From: a virus
DNA: 38,546 nt
Virus record (IMG/VR): IMGVR_UViG_3300044612_003464
Span: 1 to 38,546 of that record
Strand: one strand, 5' to 3'
The notes under the pieces: model-generated
The model's input: only the letters and a program-made list of their open reading frames with translations
Told to the model about the DNA's origin: nothing
Database searches by the model: none
Program-made: the position numbers and the translations under genes
Shown: positions 15,641 through 22,603 of the stretch, piece after piece
Layout: every line of letters begins with the position of its first letter
Numbering within the stretch: position 1 is the first letter of the stretch

Positions 15641-16009
15641 TCACGCGTCGATGCGCACGACCTCGCACACGATGTCGCCGGAGAATTCCGAGCTTGTCGC
15701 GGTGTTGCAGCGGAAGCGCTCGGAGGTGGCGGTGTTGACGAATTCACTTCCGGCCACGGGCTGCCACGGCGCCGGCTTGAGCACGCGCAGCTCGGCCTTG
15801 TTGACGACGATGTAGCCGGCGGCGTTGTCGGCCAACTCACGCTCGCGCCGGACCGCGCTCAGGAACACCTTCAGCGGGCAGCCCTCGGCCGTGCCAGCGG
15901 GCAGCGAGGGCGCGACGCCGGTGTACGGCTGGATCGTCGCGGGAGACAGGCTGCGGCGAGAGCGGGCGGCCTGGGCGGCGAAGGCGGAGGCGGAGGAGGC
16001 GAAGCTCAT
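15641..16009 (-). CDS. Head-tail connector candidate
   Basis: 122 residues from ATG 16009 (MSFASSASAFAAQAARSRRS); an in-frame TTG at 16036 would add nine residues. The C-terminal two thirds are beta-rich (LKVFLSAVRRERELADNAAG ... YIVVNKAELRVLKPAPWQPV ... GDIVCEVVRIDA). Not assigned to a family; size and position between an HTH protein and an HK97-gp10-like protein fit a head-closure or stopper protein. Confidence 0.5.
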   Translation of the reverse strand: MSFASSASAFAAQAARSRRSLSPATIQPYTGVAPSLPAGTAEGCPLKVFLSAVRRERELADNAAGYIVVNKAELRVLKPAPWQPVAGSEFVNTATSERFRCNTATSSEFSGDIVCEVVRIDA

Positions 16010-16036
16010 CGGGGGAAAGCCAGTGGCGAAGGGCAA

Positions 16037-16504
16037 TCAGGCGGCAGCGGCGGCCTTGGTCGCAGCGAGGGCGGCCTTCATGCTGGCGCTGCCGCCATTC
16101 TTCAAGTGAAAAGCAATCGTGCTGACGTGGAGACCGTAACGCTCCGCCAGCACTGCCCTGCTCTCTCCGCAGCCGGCGGCGTACGCCTGGTGAATCGCGC
16201 GCAGGGTGTCGAAGTCGAGGCCGCACGGGCGCCCGCCGGCGTGCTTCAGCGAAGCGTGCGCGCGGGGGCCAAACTCAAACTCCGCGCGAACGATGGGCGC
16301 GCTGCCGCGGCGGTGGGGCTGCTGCCAGAAGAAGTCGAACGCGCGATCGACGTCATGCAGGCCGACGAAGCGGCCGGCGGAATCGACGCCGCGCATGCGG
16401 ACGGCGGCGCTTTCCGATTCGCGGCGGCGCCGCGGGATGTAGGATCCGGGGCGATGCGTGCTATACACATCGCGACGGCGGGAGGCACTGTTGCGGTAAC
16501 TCAT
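16037..16504 (-). CDS. HTH protein inside the head-tail gene block
   Basis: 155 residues. The first 35 are very basic (RNSASRRRDVYSTHRPGSYI ... PRRRRESES). Residues about 100-135 (DFDTLRAIHQAYAAGCGESR ... AVLAERYGLHVSTIAFHLKNGG) form a helix-turn-helix of the resolvase/homing-endonuclease-associated type (LAERYGLHVSTIAFHL). A DNA-binding protein is unexpected among structural genes. It could be a late regulator, or the remnant of an HNH-type mobile gene whose nuclease part is lost (no HNH motif visible). It is preceded by a strong terminator-like hairpin (16534-16577) and a pyrimidine-rich leader ending GTTTCCCC before ATG. Confidence 0.55.
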   Translation of the reverse strand: MSYRNSASRRRDVYSTHRPGSYIPRRRRESESAAVRMRGVDSAGRFVGLHDVDRAFDFFWQQPHRRGSAPIVRAEFEFGPRAHASLKHAGGRPCGLDFDTLRAIHQAYAAGCGESRAVLAERYGLHVSTIAFHLKNGGSASMKAALAATKAAAAA

Positions 16505-16533
16505 GGGGAAACAGGAAGCGGAAAAGCAGAGCG

Positions 16534-16577
16534 AAAAAAGCCCCGCATACCGGGGAGCGAAGGCCGGTGTGCGGGGC
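16534..16577 (-). terminator. Strong intrinsic terminator between gene blocks
   Basis: Minus strand: 14-base stem GCCCCGCACACCGG (16577-16564) with CCGGTATGCGGGGC (16553-16540), one C-A mismatch, 10-base loop, then six T (16539-16534). It lies between the gene ending at 16615 and the HTH gene starting at 16504, so capsid-gene transcripts may end or attenuate here. Confidence 0.75.
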
Positions 16578-16614
16578 GGAGGATTCCGGGAGGTTAGGCG
16601 CGGAAATCGAAGGA

Positions 16615-17019
16615 TCAGAATCGAAGCGCGATCGTGGCACTGACGCCGCTCTGGTCACCGGTGCCACCGGCGGCCACGAACTTGACGTTGACGTAGCGCG
16701 GGCAGTCCGACGGCAGCCGGAACCGAAGCTCCTGCGCTGCGATCGTCGAGCCCGTGCCGGTGATCACCTTGACCAGATTGAGCGTGGTCGTCGGCGCGGC
16801 GGCGGCGCCGGCCTGCACCGTGATGGTGAGGGTGTCGGCGCTGGGCAGCAGCACGGCGCTGAGCGCCGGAACTTCGATCGAAAGTTCGAAGTTTTCGCCC
16901 TGGTACGAAACGGCGCCGAGATCGATGTCGGAGCTCGTCACCGTACCATCGGCGGTGGGAAGGGCGCGGGTCACGATGTGAGCCGCGTCCTTGATGTTTC
17001 TGGCAAGTTCGTTGGCCAT
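16615..17019 (-). CDS. Minor capsid/decoration-like protein
   Basis: 134 residues from ATG 17019 (MANELARNIKDAAHIVTRAL); the longer open frame upstream is Arg/Ser-rich shadow sequence. The rest is a beta sandwich-like string of strands: DIDLGAVSYQGENFELSIEV, DTLTITVQAGA, TTLNLVKVITGTG, ELRFRLPSDCPRYVNVKFVA. Immediately downstream of the capsid candidate and followed by a terminator, it is a plausible head decoration or major minor-head protein. The pattern 'DLG......e.veleI..P.l......l......i.v....d' is common in phage head proteins of this size. Confidence 0.58.
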   Translation of the reverse strand: MANELARNIKDAAHIVTRALPTADGTVTSSDIDLGAVSYQGENFELSIEVPALSAVLLPSADTLTITVQAGAAAAPTTTLNLVKVITGTGSTIAAQELRFRLPSDCPRYVNVKFVAAGGTGDQSGVSATIALRF

Positions 17020-17062
17020 GACGTGTAGGCTTGGTGCGGTGGTTGGTGATTGGGAGGCGCGA

Positions 17063-17983
17063 TCAGGTGAGCGTCTCGGTGTTGAGGAGCGAGTCGGTGA
17101 CGATGATCGGGATGCCGTTGCTCTCGCTCGGGAGCGGACCCATCGGCTTGCCGGAGTTGCCACTCGTGTTGGAGCCGGCGGCGCGATCGAGCTGGATCTG
17201 GTAGCGGCTGCGCCGCGTCATGAACCAGTAGTCGGGGACCCACTTGAGCTGGCTCAGCAGCTCGGCCAGCTTGGCGTCGGTGCACGTCTTGGTGGAATCG
17301 GCGGTGCAGTCTTTCAGACGGCAGATGGAGTCCTTGTTGACCCACTGGAAGCCGACCCAGCCCTGGATCGAGTTGACCCACGCATCCATTTCTTTCGAGG
17401 AGCGGGTGATGCGCTGCTGGCGCCAGTCGCCGAGGGTGAGCACGGAGTCGCGGCCGAAGATCATCGTGCCATGCTTTTCACCGACGCGCACGCCGTAGAC
17501 GGAAGAGCCCGTGCCCGCACTGGTGCCGCCCGCGTCGAGAACGTATGCGGAATCGACCAGGGACTGGGCGCCAGGGAAGCCTTTGACGTCGTTGCTGGTG
17601 CCGTACCAGACCTGCTTGCCGAGGTGCTGGATCGCGGCTTGAGCGTGACCGTCGGCCTCGATCATCTGGGCGTGCGCGACGCCCTGCTCGTCAGCCTGGG
17701 CGACGGCGACGTCGATCTCCATCTTGCCATCGAGGAAGAAGCACTCGACGAGCTTGTTGATGTACGAGCTTTTCGTCGTCTCGACGCCCTCGTTGGCGTT
17801 GCGAAACTGAGTGGTGGGGAGCCCGGTGCGGTGGAGCGTCTTGAAGCTCGTGCCGTTGATGGTGCGTGCCGGGAAGATGCTGACTTCGGGCGCGAGGTTT
17901 AGGTTCTCTTCGATCAGCCCGACCACGGCGTCGCTGCCGTTGATCTTGGCGATGTCGAGCATCGTGGGATATGCGTTGGGCAT
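17063..17983 (-). CDS. Major capsid protein candidate
   Basis: 306 residues. The sequence shows the length and character of an HK97-fold capsid subunit without a long delta domain: N-terminal helical arm (LDIAKINGSDAVVGLIEENL), APEVSIFPARTINGTSFKTL, then a long central region and a C-terminal beta segment (GIPIIVTDSLLNTETLT) as at the end of many capsid proteins ('giPI...d.i'). NKLVECFFLDGKMEIDVAVA and QAAIQHLGKQVWYGT resemble the spine-helix part of capsids from phages with lambda-type terminase. It is preceded by a scaffold-like gene and followed by a beta-rich minor head protein. The protease that would mature it is encoded at 22604-23800. Confidence 0.72.
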   Translation of the reverse strand: MPNAYPTMLDIAKINGSDAVVGLIEENLNLAPEVSIFPARTINGTSFKTLHRTGLPTTQFRNANEGVETTKSSYINKLVECFFLDGKMEIDVAVAQADEQGVAHAQMIEADGHAQAAIQHLGKQVWYGTSNDVKGFPGAQSLVDSAYVLDAGGTSAGTGSSVYGVRVGEKHGTMIFGRDSVLTLGDWRQQRITRSSKEMDAWVNSIQGWVGFQWVNKDSICRLKDCTADSTKTCTDAKLAELLSQLKWVPDYWFMTRRSRYQIQLDRAAGSNTSGNSGKPMGPLPSESNGIPIIVTDSLLNTETLT

Positions 17984-18026
17984 GGTAGGAGCTTAGTGCG
18001 GTTTGAAAACGGAGTGGAAGCGGGCC

Positions 18027-18566
18027 TCAGTTGTTTTGGATGCGCGCTGCCGCGAGGGATTGGGCGAAGGCAGCCTGGGTGCGGGAAAGACCGGTGAGCT
18101 TGGGCGCGACCGCGGCGGCGGGCTGCGTGGTCGGATCTTTCGAGATCTGCTGCTCGGGGAATTCCGCGAGGCCCCGCTTGGCCAGCTCTTCGCCAGCACG
18201 CATGGAGATGCGGGAATCGAGGGCGGCTTTCAGGGTCTCGGGCGATTCGAACTTGATGCCGGCCGCGGCCAACTGCGCGGTGACCGAGGCGTGCGACGCG
18301 ACAAGCGTGCTCAGGGCCAACATCGGATCTTGCTCGGCCGGCACCGCAAGCACGGTGCGAAGCTCGGTGGCAACCATGCCGGCCGCGGCCAGGGCGGCAT
18401 CCTTTTGCGCCTGCGCACTGAGCGCCGAGACCTGAGCGGCGATGTGCTCCTTGAGGGCCGTGGGAGCGGCAGAGATAAAGTCGGCGACATTGAGGCCGGC
18501 GGCGCTGAACTGCGCGGAAAGCGCTTTGAAGCCGGGCGAGATACTGTCGAGGATCGGTTTGCTCAT
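18027..18566 (-). CDS. Scaffold-like protein
   Basis: 179 residues from ATG 18566 (MSKPILDSISPGFKALSAQF). It is almost wholly helical, Ala/Gln/Glu-rich and free of Cys: ALKEHIAAQVSALSAQAQKD, MVATELRTVLAVPAEQDPML, MRAGEELAKRGLAEFPEQQI, ending in a disordered stretch and a short helix (SRTQAAFAQSLAAARIQ) that could bind capsid subunits. Composition and its place directly before the capsid gene fit an internal scaffolding protein. The TTTGACACG motif lies 27 bases before the start. Confidence 0.58.
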   Translation of the reverse strand: MSKPILDSISPGFKALSAQFSAAGLNVADFISAAPTALKEHIAAQVSALSAQAQKDAALAAAGMVATELRTVLAVPAEQDPMLALSTLVASHASVTAQLAAAGIKFESPETLKAALDSRISMRAGEELAKRGLAEFPEQQISKDPTTQPAAAVAPKLTGLSRTQAAFAQSLAAARIQNN

Positions 18567-18593
18567 GGGCGCGGAAAGCGTATGCGGTGCACG

Positions 18594-18602
18594 CGTGTCA
18601 AA
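18594..18602 (-). promoter_or_regulatory. TTTGACAC motif upstream of scaffold-like gene
   Basis: Minus-strand TTTGACACG, preceded by C, 27 bases before the ATG at 18566. It differs from the other copies only at the last base. It marks the start of the scaffold/capsid unit. Confidence 0.38.
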
Positions 18603-18613
18603 GCGCGGGCTGC

Positions 18614-18955
18614 TCAATCCTCGTCAGCAAGGAGGACGGCAAGGAGGGTCTCGGAGACGCCGCGCCGCGTGCGCGCCCACGGCGTGACGGTAAGTGTGGC
18701 TCGAAGACGTCCGGTTCCGGCAAGGCGCGCGCGCAGTTGCCGGCGGTATAACAGCGCCAGCAGCCGACGGGACAAGACCCTCAGCCCCCCACTGACAAAG
18801 GAGGGCGAATCAGGCGCAGTGCCGGTAAAGGAAAGATTTCCGGAACACGTACCGGAACCGAAAAGCCCGGAAGCCATCGAGCCCGGCGGACCTGAGTCGA
18901 CGGGGCCAAACCATTCGGCGACCCAGTCGCCGACCCATGAGCCGAGCCAGCGCAT
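18614..18955 (-). CDS. Hypothetical small virion-region protein
   Basis: 113 residues, starting MRWLGSWVGDWVAEWFGPVD. The Trp-rich opening 'RWLGSWVGDWVAEWFG' is an amphipathic helix seen in many small phage proteins of virion gene clusters whose function I do not know. A Gly/Ser-rich link (GSMASGLFGSGTCSGNLSFT) and an Arg-rich end (RRLLALLYRRQLRARLAGTG ... VTPWARTRRGVSE) follow. The start is preceded by TTAGTTTTTCCCTCT, including the TAG stop of the 54-residue gene, a pyrimidine leader rather than a Shine-Dalgarno. Confidence 0.5.
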   Translation of the reverse strand: MRWLGSWVGDWVAEWFGPVDSGPPGSMASGLFGSGTCSGNLSFTGTAPDSPSFVSGGLRVLSRRLLALLYRRQLRARLAGTGRLRATLTVTPWARTRRGVSETLLAVLLADED

Positions 18956-18966
18956 AGAGGGAAAAA

Positions 18967-19131
18967 CTAACTTGCCGCGCGAATCGTAGCCGCAAGAGCG
19001 GGCTGACCAGCCGCCTCAGCAAGCTGCGCATCCAGTTCTTTTTGCTCGGCGACAATTTGCGCAGCCAGGTCGTACGGATTGCCGTTTACCTCGAACGCGG
19101 CGACAATTTCCAGAAGGCGGCGGGTGTTCAT
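18967..19131 (-). CDS. Small helical protein, 54 residues
   Basis: A short gene from ATG 19131 to TAG 18967: MNTRRLLEIVAAFEVNGNPY, then DLAAQIVAEQKELDAQLAEA and a short Ala-rich end. It fits between the stop of the repeat-containing protein (19134) and the start at 18955 with almost no spacer, which supports it as real. Predicted as two helices. No family recognised; probably a minor structural or assembly protein. Confidence 0.55.
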   Translation of the reverse strand: MNTRRLLEIVAAFEVNGNPYDLAAQIVAEQKELDAQLAEAAGQPALAATIRAAS

Positions 19132-19133
19132 TT

Positions 19134-19904
19134 TCAGGAGGCGGCGAGCGTGACGGCGGTGCGATTGCCGGAGCCGTCAAGCGTGCCAACGACGCGATCG
19201 GTGGTATCGTTGACGTCGCGGAAAGTCATTTCGGAGCTGCCGACGCCGGACGTTTTGCCAGCGGCGACGGCAAGCAGGATGCGCTGGGCTTCGACGGCGG
19301 TGTAGCCAGATTCCACGAGGTAATTCCACACCGCCTCGCCGACATTGGCCGTGGACAGACCGGTGCCAGTGACCACCAGAGCGGCTTCAAGGCTGCCGAG
19401 AGCCTTGATCGTCGCGTCGACGTTGCCGGTGCCAACGATCGCGGCAACAGCGTGGGCCAACGCGTTGATCGCACCGGCCACATCGCCGGTGCCGGAAAGC
19501 GCAGCGGCCAGCTGGAGGAAAGCTTCGGCTTGAGCGGTGAGCGCCCCAGAACCGGAGAGCGCGGCCTCGAGCAAGATGATCAGTTCGCCCACGCTCGCAA
19601 TTGCGCCGGTGCCTTCAACCGCGGCTTCGATATTGCGGCCAGCCAGGAGCGCAAACGGAACGATGGCGCCAGCACCGGCGATCTCTCGCCGCGCGGCAAG
19701 GCCGCCGGCCGTGAAAGGTGGGATCCATGTAACCGGCGGGCTGTTGCCAGAGGGAATTGCGGCAAGCTTGGTCTGGGCCGTAGTCGCTTCGCCCACTGCA
19801 AAGTTGAGCTGCACAGCCACGTGAAAACTAGCGAACGGGTTGGTCGGGCCCCCAAAGGCTCGGCCGGCGACGTCGTTTGCGAGACTGTAATTGGGACGAA
19901 TCAC
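19134..19904 (-). CDS. Virion protein with tandem 20-residue repeats
   Basis: 256 residues from GTG 19904 (overlaps the upstream stop as GTGA). Residues 94-173 are four repeats of exactly 20 residues, each beginning like AAxxGTGxx (AAVEGTGAI, AALSGSGAL, AALSGTGDV, AAIVGTGNV), with a diverged copy before (73-93) and a partial one after. The C-terminal part (EAVWNYLVESGYTAVEAQRI ... LLAVAAGKTSG, then SEMTFRDVNDTTDRVVGTLD) has the pattern of a domain frequent in phage virion proteins: helix, AGK.SG, then TFRD..DT.DRIV. Function unknown; likely structural. Confidence 0.65.
   Translation of the reverse strand: MIRPNYSLANDVAGRAFGGPTNPFASFHVAVQLNFAVGEATTAQTKLAAIPSGNSPPVTWIPPFTAGGLAARREIAGAGAIVPFALLAGRNIEAAVEGTGAIASVGELIILLEAALSGSGALTAQAEAFLQLAAALSGTGDVAGAINALAHAVAAIVGTGNVDATIKALGSLEAALVVTGTGLSTANVGEAVWNYLVESGYTAVEAQRILLAVAAGKTSGVGSSEMTFRDVNDTTDRVVGTLDGSGNRTAVTLAAS
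19356..19688 (-). repeat. Five to six 60-bp coding repeats
   Basis: The DNA encodes the 20-residue GTG-type repeats of the protein at 19134-19904 with a strict 60-bp period in the four central copies. Copies are diverged at the nucleotide level, so this is an old protein repeat, not a recent slippage. Confidence 0.7.
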
Positions 19905-21073
19905 CGCCAGACAAAGTCGAGATGCCCGGAGAACGCAGAGTTGGCAGGGGTGGCGACACCGGAGCCCACGAGGAAATACAGCGCGGCGCCGTCGTAGATG
20001 CGCGGCAGGCTCGGGGTCTCAAACATGAAGTTGCGTTCGACGGAAAGGCCCAACGTCGAAAGCGGGAAGCGGCCCAGTTCCCGAATGAGCGCGACGGAGT
20101 ATTCTCCCGAGAGGTAGTTCGTGGAGTTTTGGATCGTATTGACCTCAGCGATGCCGGCGTCTCCTGATTGCAGCGGAACAGTGTAATTGTATTTTCCCGC
20201 GCCGGTGGCGCCCGTGTACAGGATATGTGAGTTGCTGGCGGCGGTCTTGCCGACAGGAAGCGTGGTCGGCGTCGCGCGTGAACTGGCCTGCGCGCTGTTG
20301 GTGTAACCGAGGGAGAGGTTGGGCGTGGCAGCGCCAAGGGCGGTGGCGTTGGAGTTGAAGAAGATCGCCTGCACTCCCGCACCGTTGGTGTAGCGAGGGA
20401 GAAGCCACGTCATGGTATGCGTGCCAGTGCCGGCATCCGTGATGTTGATCGCGGTGCCGGCGACGGCGTTGGAGTAGCTGGTCGCAAGCTTGCAGGTGGT
20501 ATCGGAAACGCGGATCAGGTAGTAGTCTGTCGCAGTGGCCAGGCCGCCGGGAAGCGTCGTAGTAGTGGTCAGGCGAAGGCGCGTTCCGGTGAGAAGATTG
20601 CTCGGAAAATTGGCGCTGCTGGTGAAGGTGAGAAGATCGGTGCCAGCATCAGCCGTGAAAGTATCCGATTGCCCAAGCGTGTTGGTGGTGCTTTGGGCGG
20701 TCGTCGTAGTGACGGCGGTGAGGCGGTAGAAGCCGATGACATCGACAAGCGCCAGCGTGCAAGGGACGACCGTAGCCGCTGCGCTGACGGCGGATCCGTT
20801 GAGCAGATGCTTGTATGCCGTGGGCTGCACGTTGCCACCGTGCTGGATCGCGGCCGCACTCGTCGTATTGTCTTTCACCGCTTGAAAAGTGAGCGCGGTG
20901 CCGGTGTTGAAAAGCGCATCGGCCGGAGGGTTGCCGCCACCGCGAAACAACGTGTGCCATTCGTTGGCCACGGCCGCGGCGGTGGCGTTGAAATTTTTCC
21001 CCCAGTTGGCTTTGAAGGTCTGGCCAAGCGCAAGCGCTTCGAGGATCTGGTCGGTAGAGTTAAAACCGGGCAT
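19901..21073 (-). CDS. Virion protein, paralogue of the next upstream gene product
   Basis: 390 residues. The C-terminal 100 residues (PLQSGDAGIAEVNTIQNSTN ... ELGRFPLSTLGLSVERNFMF ... SLPRIYDGAALYFLVGSGVA ... GHLDFVW) align with the end of the 285-residue protein encoded at 21094-21951 (PLQSGDSGVRSIESVTMLGA ... LPLIVDDAFLGFVAL ... GDIHVVWD). Residues about 137-223 are an extra beta module (LTTTTTLPGGLATATDYYLI, RVSDTTCKLATSYSNAVAGT) not present in the paralogue but similar to one in the 10394-11524 tail protein. It probably forms part of the head or neck exterior; no family name can be given. Confidence 0.62.
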   Translation of the reverse strand: MPGFNSTDQILEALALGQTFKANWGKNFNATAAAVANEWHTLFRGGGNPPADALFNTGTALTFQAVKDNTTSAAAIQHGGNVQPTAYKHLLNGSAVSAAATVVPCTLALVDVIGFYRLTAVTTTTAQSTTNTLGQSDTFTADAGTDLLTFTSSANFPSNLLTGTRLRLTTTTTLPGGLATATDYYLIRVSDTTCKLATSYSNAVAGTAINITDAGTGTHTMTWLLPRYTNGAGVQAIFFNSNATALGAATPNLSLGYTNSAQASSRATPTTLPVGKTAASNSHILYTGATGAGKYNYTVPLQSGDAGIAEVNTIQNSTNYLSGEYSVALIRELGRFPLSTLGLSVERNFMFETPSLPRIYDGAALYFLVGSGVATPANSAFSGHLDFVWR

Positions 21074-21093
21074 GGGAGGAAAAAGGTTTAGGG

Positions 21094-21951
21094 TTAATCC
21101 CAGACGACGTGAATGTCGCCGGTCAGAACAGTAGCCGCGAGCGAGCCCTGCGGAAGAGCGACAAAGCCGAGAAAGGCATCATCGACAATCAAGGGGAGGG
21201 CGCCGCCTACGATGAAGAAGTCTTTTTCGACGGCGGCGCCGGGCTCGCGTACGAGCGTGGTCGCGAGCGGCTTCACCAATATCAGCGAGAACAATCCGAT
21301 GTCGGCCCCAAGCATCGTGACCGACTCGATTGAGCGAACGCCGGAGTCGCCAGACTGGAGCGGCAAAAAGGGATTGGCGGCATTGGCCGTGGCGGTAGCA
21401 GAAGAAACGACAGTGCCACTCGCGGCAGTGCTGTTCTGCGTGGTGCCAACAGAGGTACGGCCGGCAACGCCATCCGAATTGGTATAGGAAACGGTGAACT
21501 GCTGCCCACCAGTACGCGCTGCAACAGACACGGGAAGAATCTGTACTCCGGCGCCGTCGGTCCAACGCGGCAGGCTCACGGTGTTATCGAGCGCCTGCGT
21601 ATCCGTCACGGAATCATCGATGCTCGGATAGTAGAGGAGAAAATCGCAGACGATGAGCGTGAGCGGCAGGGCAGTGACAACTGAAGCCTGGGCGGTGATG
21701 CGGCGAAGATATTTCTTGGCTGGGGAAACTGCCGGCCCGTGCCAAAGACCGCCATCGGCAGACTGAGATACAACCCGGGCAATGCCGGGCGGAGCGTCGA
21801 ACCAGTATTTCGGCGGGGGATTGCCGGGCGACATGGAAAAGTCGAACCACAGCCCGGCAGTGGTAACCTGCGAAGGAGTCTTGCGCCACTGGTAGGCGCG
21901 GCGCTGGCCGGACTCGGCCGCACGCGTCATCTGCGCTACGCTGGCGATCAT
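21094..21951 (-). CDS. Virion protein, paralogue of the 390-residue neighbour
   Basis: 285 residues from ATG 21951, which overlaps the stop of the zinc-ribbon gene (21948) as ATGA; the open frame continues upstream but is basic shadow sequence. The N-terminal region (RAYQWRKTPSQVTTAGLWFD ... MSPGNPPPKYWFD) is distinct, while the remainder shares KYLRRITAQ, a 'LPRWTDGAGVQ' segment and the C-terminal SGDSGVRSIESVTM block with its neighbour. The pair lies in tandem with 20 bases between them, so it arose by duplication followed by insertion of a module in the downstream copy. Structural protein of unknown role. Confidence 0.62.
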   Translation of the reverse strand: MIASVAQMTRAAESGQRRAYQWRKTPSQVTTAGLWFDFSMSPGNPPPKYWFDAPPGIARVVSQSADGGLWHGPAVSPAKKYLRRITAQASVVTALPLTLIVCDFLLYYPSIDDSVTDTQALDNTVSLPRWTDGAGVQILPVSVAARTGGQQFTVSYTNSDGVAGRTSVGTTQNSTAASGTVVSSATATANAANPFLPLQSGDSGVRSIESVTMLGADIGLFSLILVKPLATTLVREPGAAVEKDFFIVGGALPLIVDDAFLGFVALPQGSLAATVLTGDIHVVWD

Positions 21952-22148
21952 GCAGAGCGGCGGCGCGCAAAGGCGCTCAAGACGGAACGCAGTAAGGACG
22001 GCGGCGGCGGAGGACAGGCGCCGCCCTCGCCTTTGGCGTGAGCGCGCAGGTGAGCGGTGATGGCTGAAGCACAGGCACACGAGCGCACGACGTCGCCGGC
22101 CGCGAGACGGGCCGGGGCGGCGCAACGGGCACAGGTGTAGGTCGTCAT
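21948..22148 (-). CDS. Small zinc-ribbon-like protein, 66 residues
   Basis: MTTYTCARCAAPARLAAGDV followed by VRSCACASAITAHLRAHAKG. Two CxxC/CxC pairs (CARC and CAC) separated by a short strand suggest a zinc ribbon; a Pro-run and basic helix end the protein. Proteins with the pattern 'TY.C..C.A.A.L..G.VVRSCGC' are familiar in phage structural clusters. It overlaps both neighbours' stop/start codons, so it is translated as part of the operon. Confidence 0.58.
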   Translation of the reverse strand: MTTYTCARCAAPARLAAGDVVRSCACASAITAHLRAHAKGEGGACPPPPPSLLRSVLSAFARRRSA

Positions 22149-22582
22149 CAGCTCTCGGTTACGTCCAGCGCGCCAATGGCGAACTGCGGTTGAATCCCGT
22201 TGGCAACGGCGAGCGCCGACGACAGCGCGCCAGCATAGAGCACCGTGCCGGAGCCGGATGAGCTGGTGCCGATGGCGACATGCGTAATCGTGGCGCCGGT
22301 CACCCCACCCTGCGCAAACTGTACCAGCGCGGCGTTACTGGTAGCGCCCGAGGAAGGCACGGCCCAGCCAGACGTCGTGCGCTCCACAGCGACGCGCGCA
22401 TAATTAGTGTACGCCGTCTCGTTGGTCGTCTGATTATTTCCCACGCCGGGGTCGGCGGTGTGCAGCGACAAATAGAGGTTGGTCGCAGGCGACGACGTCG
22501 CGTTGACGGCGATATTGGCCCACGTCGTCGCGTTGAAGATGAGCGCGAGGACGTTGTTGCAGGTAGCGGTGGACTTGGGCAT
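22148..22582 (-). CDS. Small virion protein, fibre/decoration type
   Basis: 144 residues. The motif SSPATNLYLSLHTADPGVGN followed by QTTNETAYTNYARVAVERTT and SGWAVPSSG is characteristic of a widespread phage virion protein ('lylslhtadPg..g...t.E.sy.gYarv.v.r....w'), which I know as a conserved tail-fibre or head-decoration-like protein of unknown function. The rest is a beta sandwich (GATITHVAIGTSSSGSGTVL ... YAGALSSALAVANG). Located after the protease gene. Leader is GCTTTTTACCACC before ATG. Confidence 0.65.
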   Translation of the reverse strand: MPKSTATCNNVLALIFNATTWANIAVNATSSPATNLYLSLHTADPGVGNNQTTNETAYTNYARVAVERTTSGWAVPSSGATSNAALVQFAQGGVTGATITHVAIGTSSSGSGTVLYAGALSSALAVANGIQPQFAIGALDVTES

Positions 22583-22603
22583 GGTGGTAAAAAGCAGCGA
22601 GAC

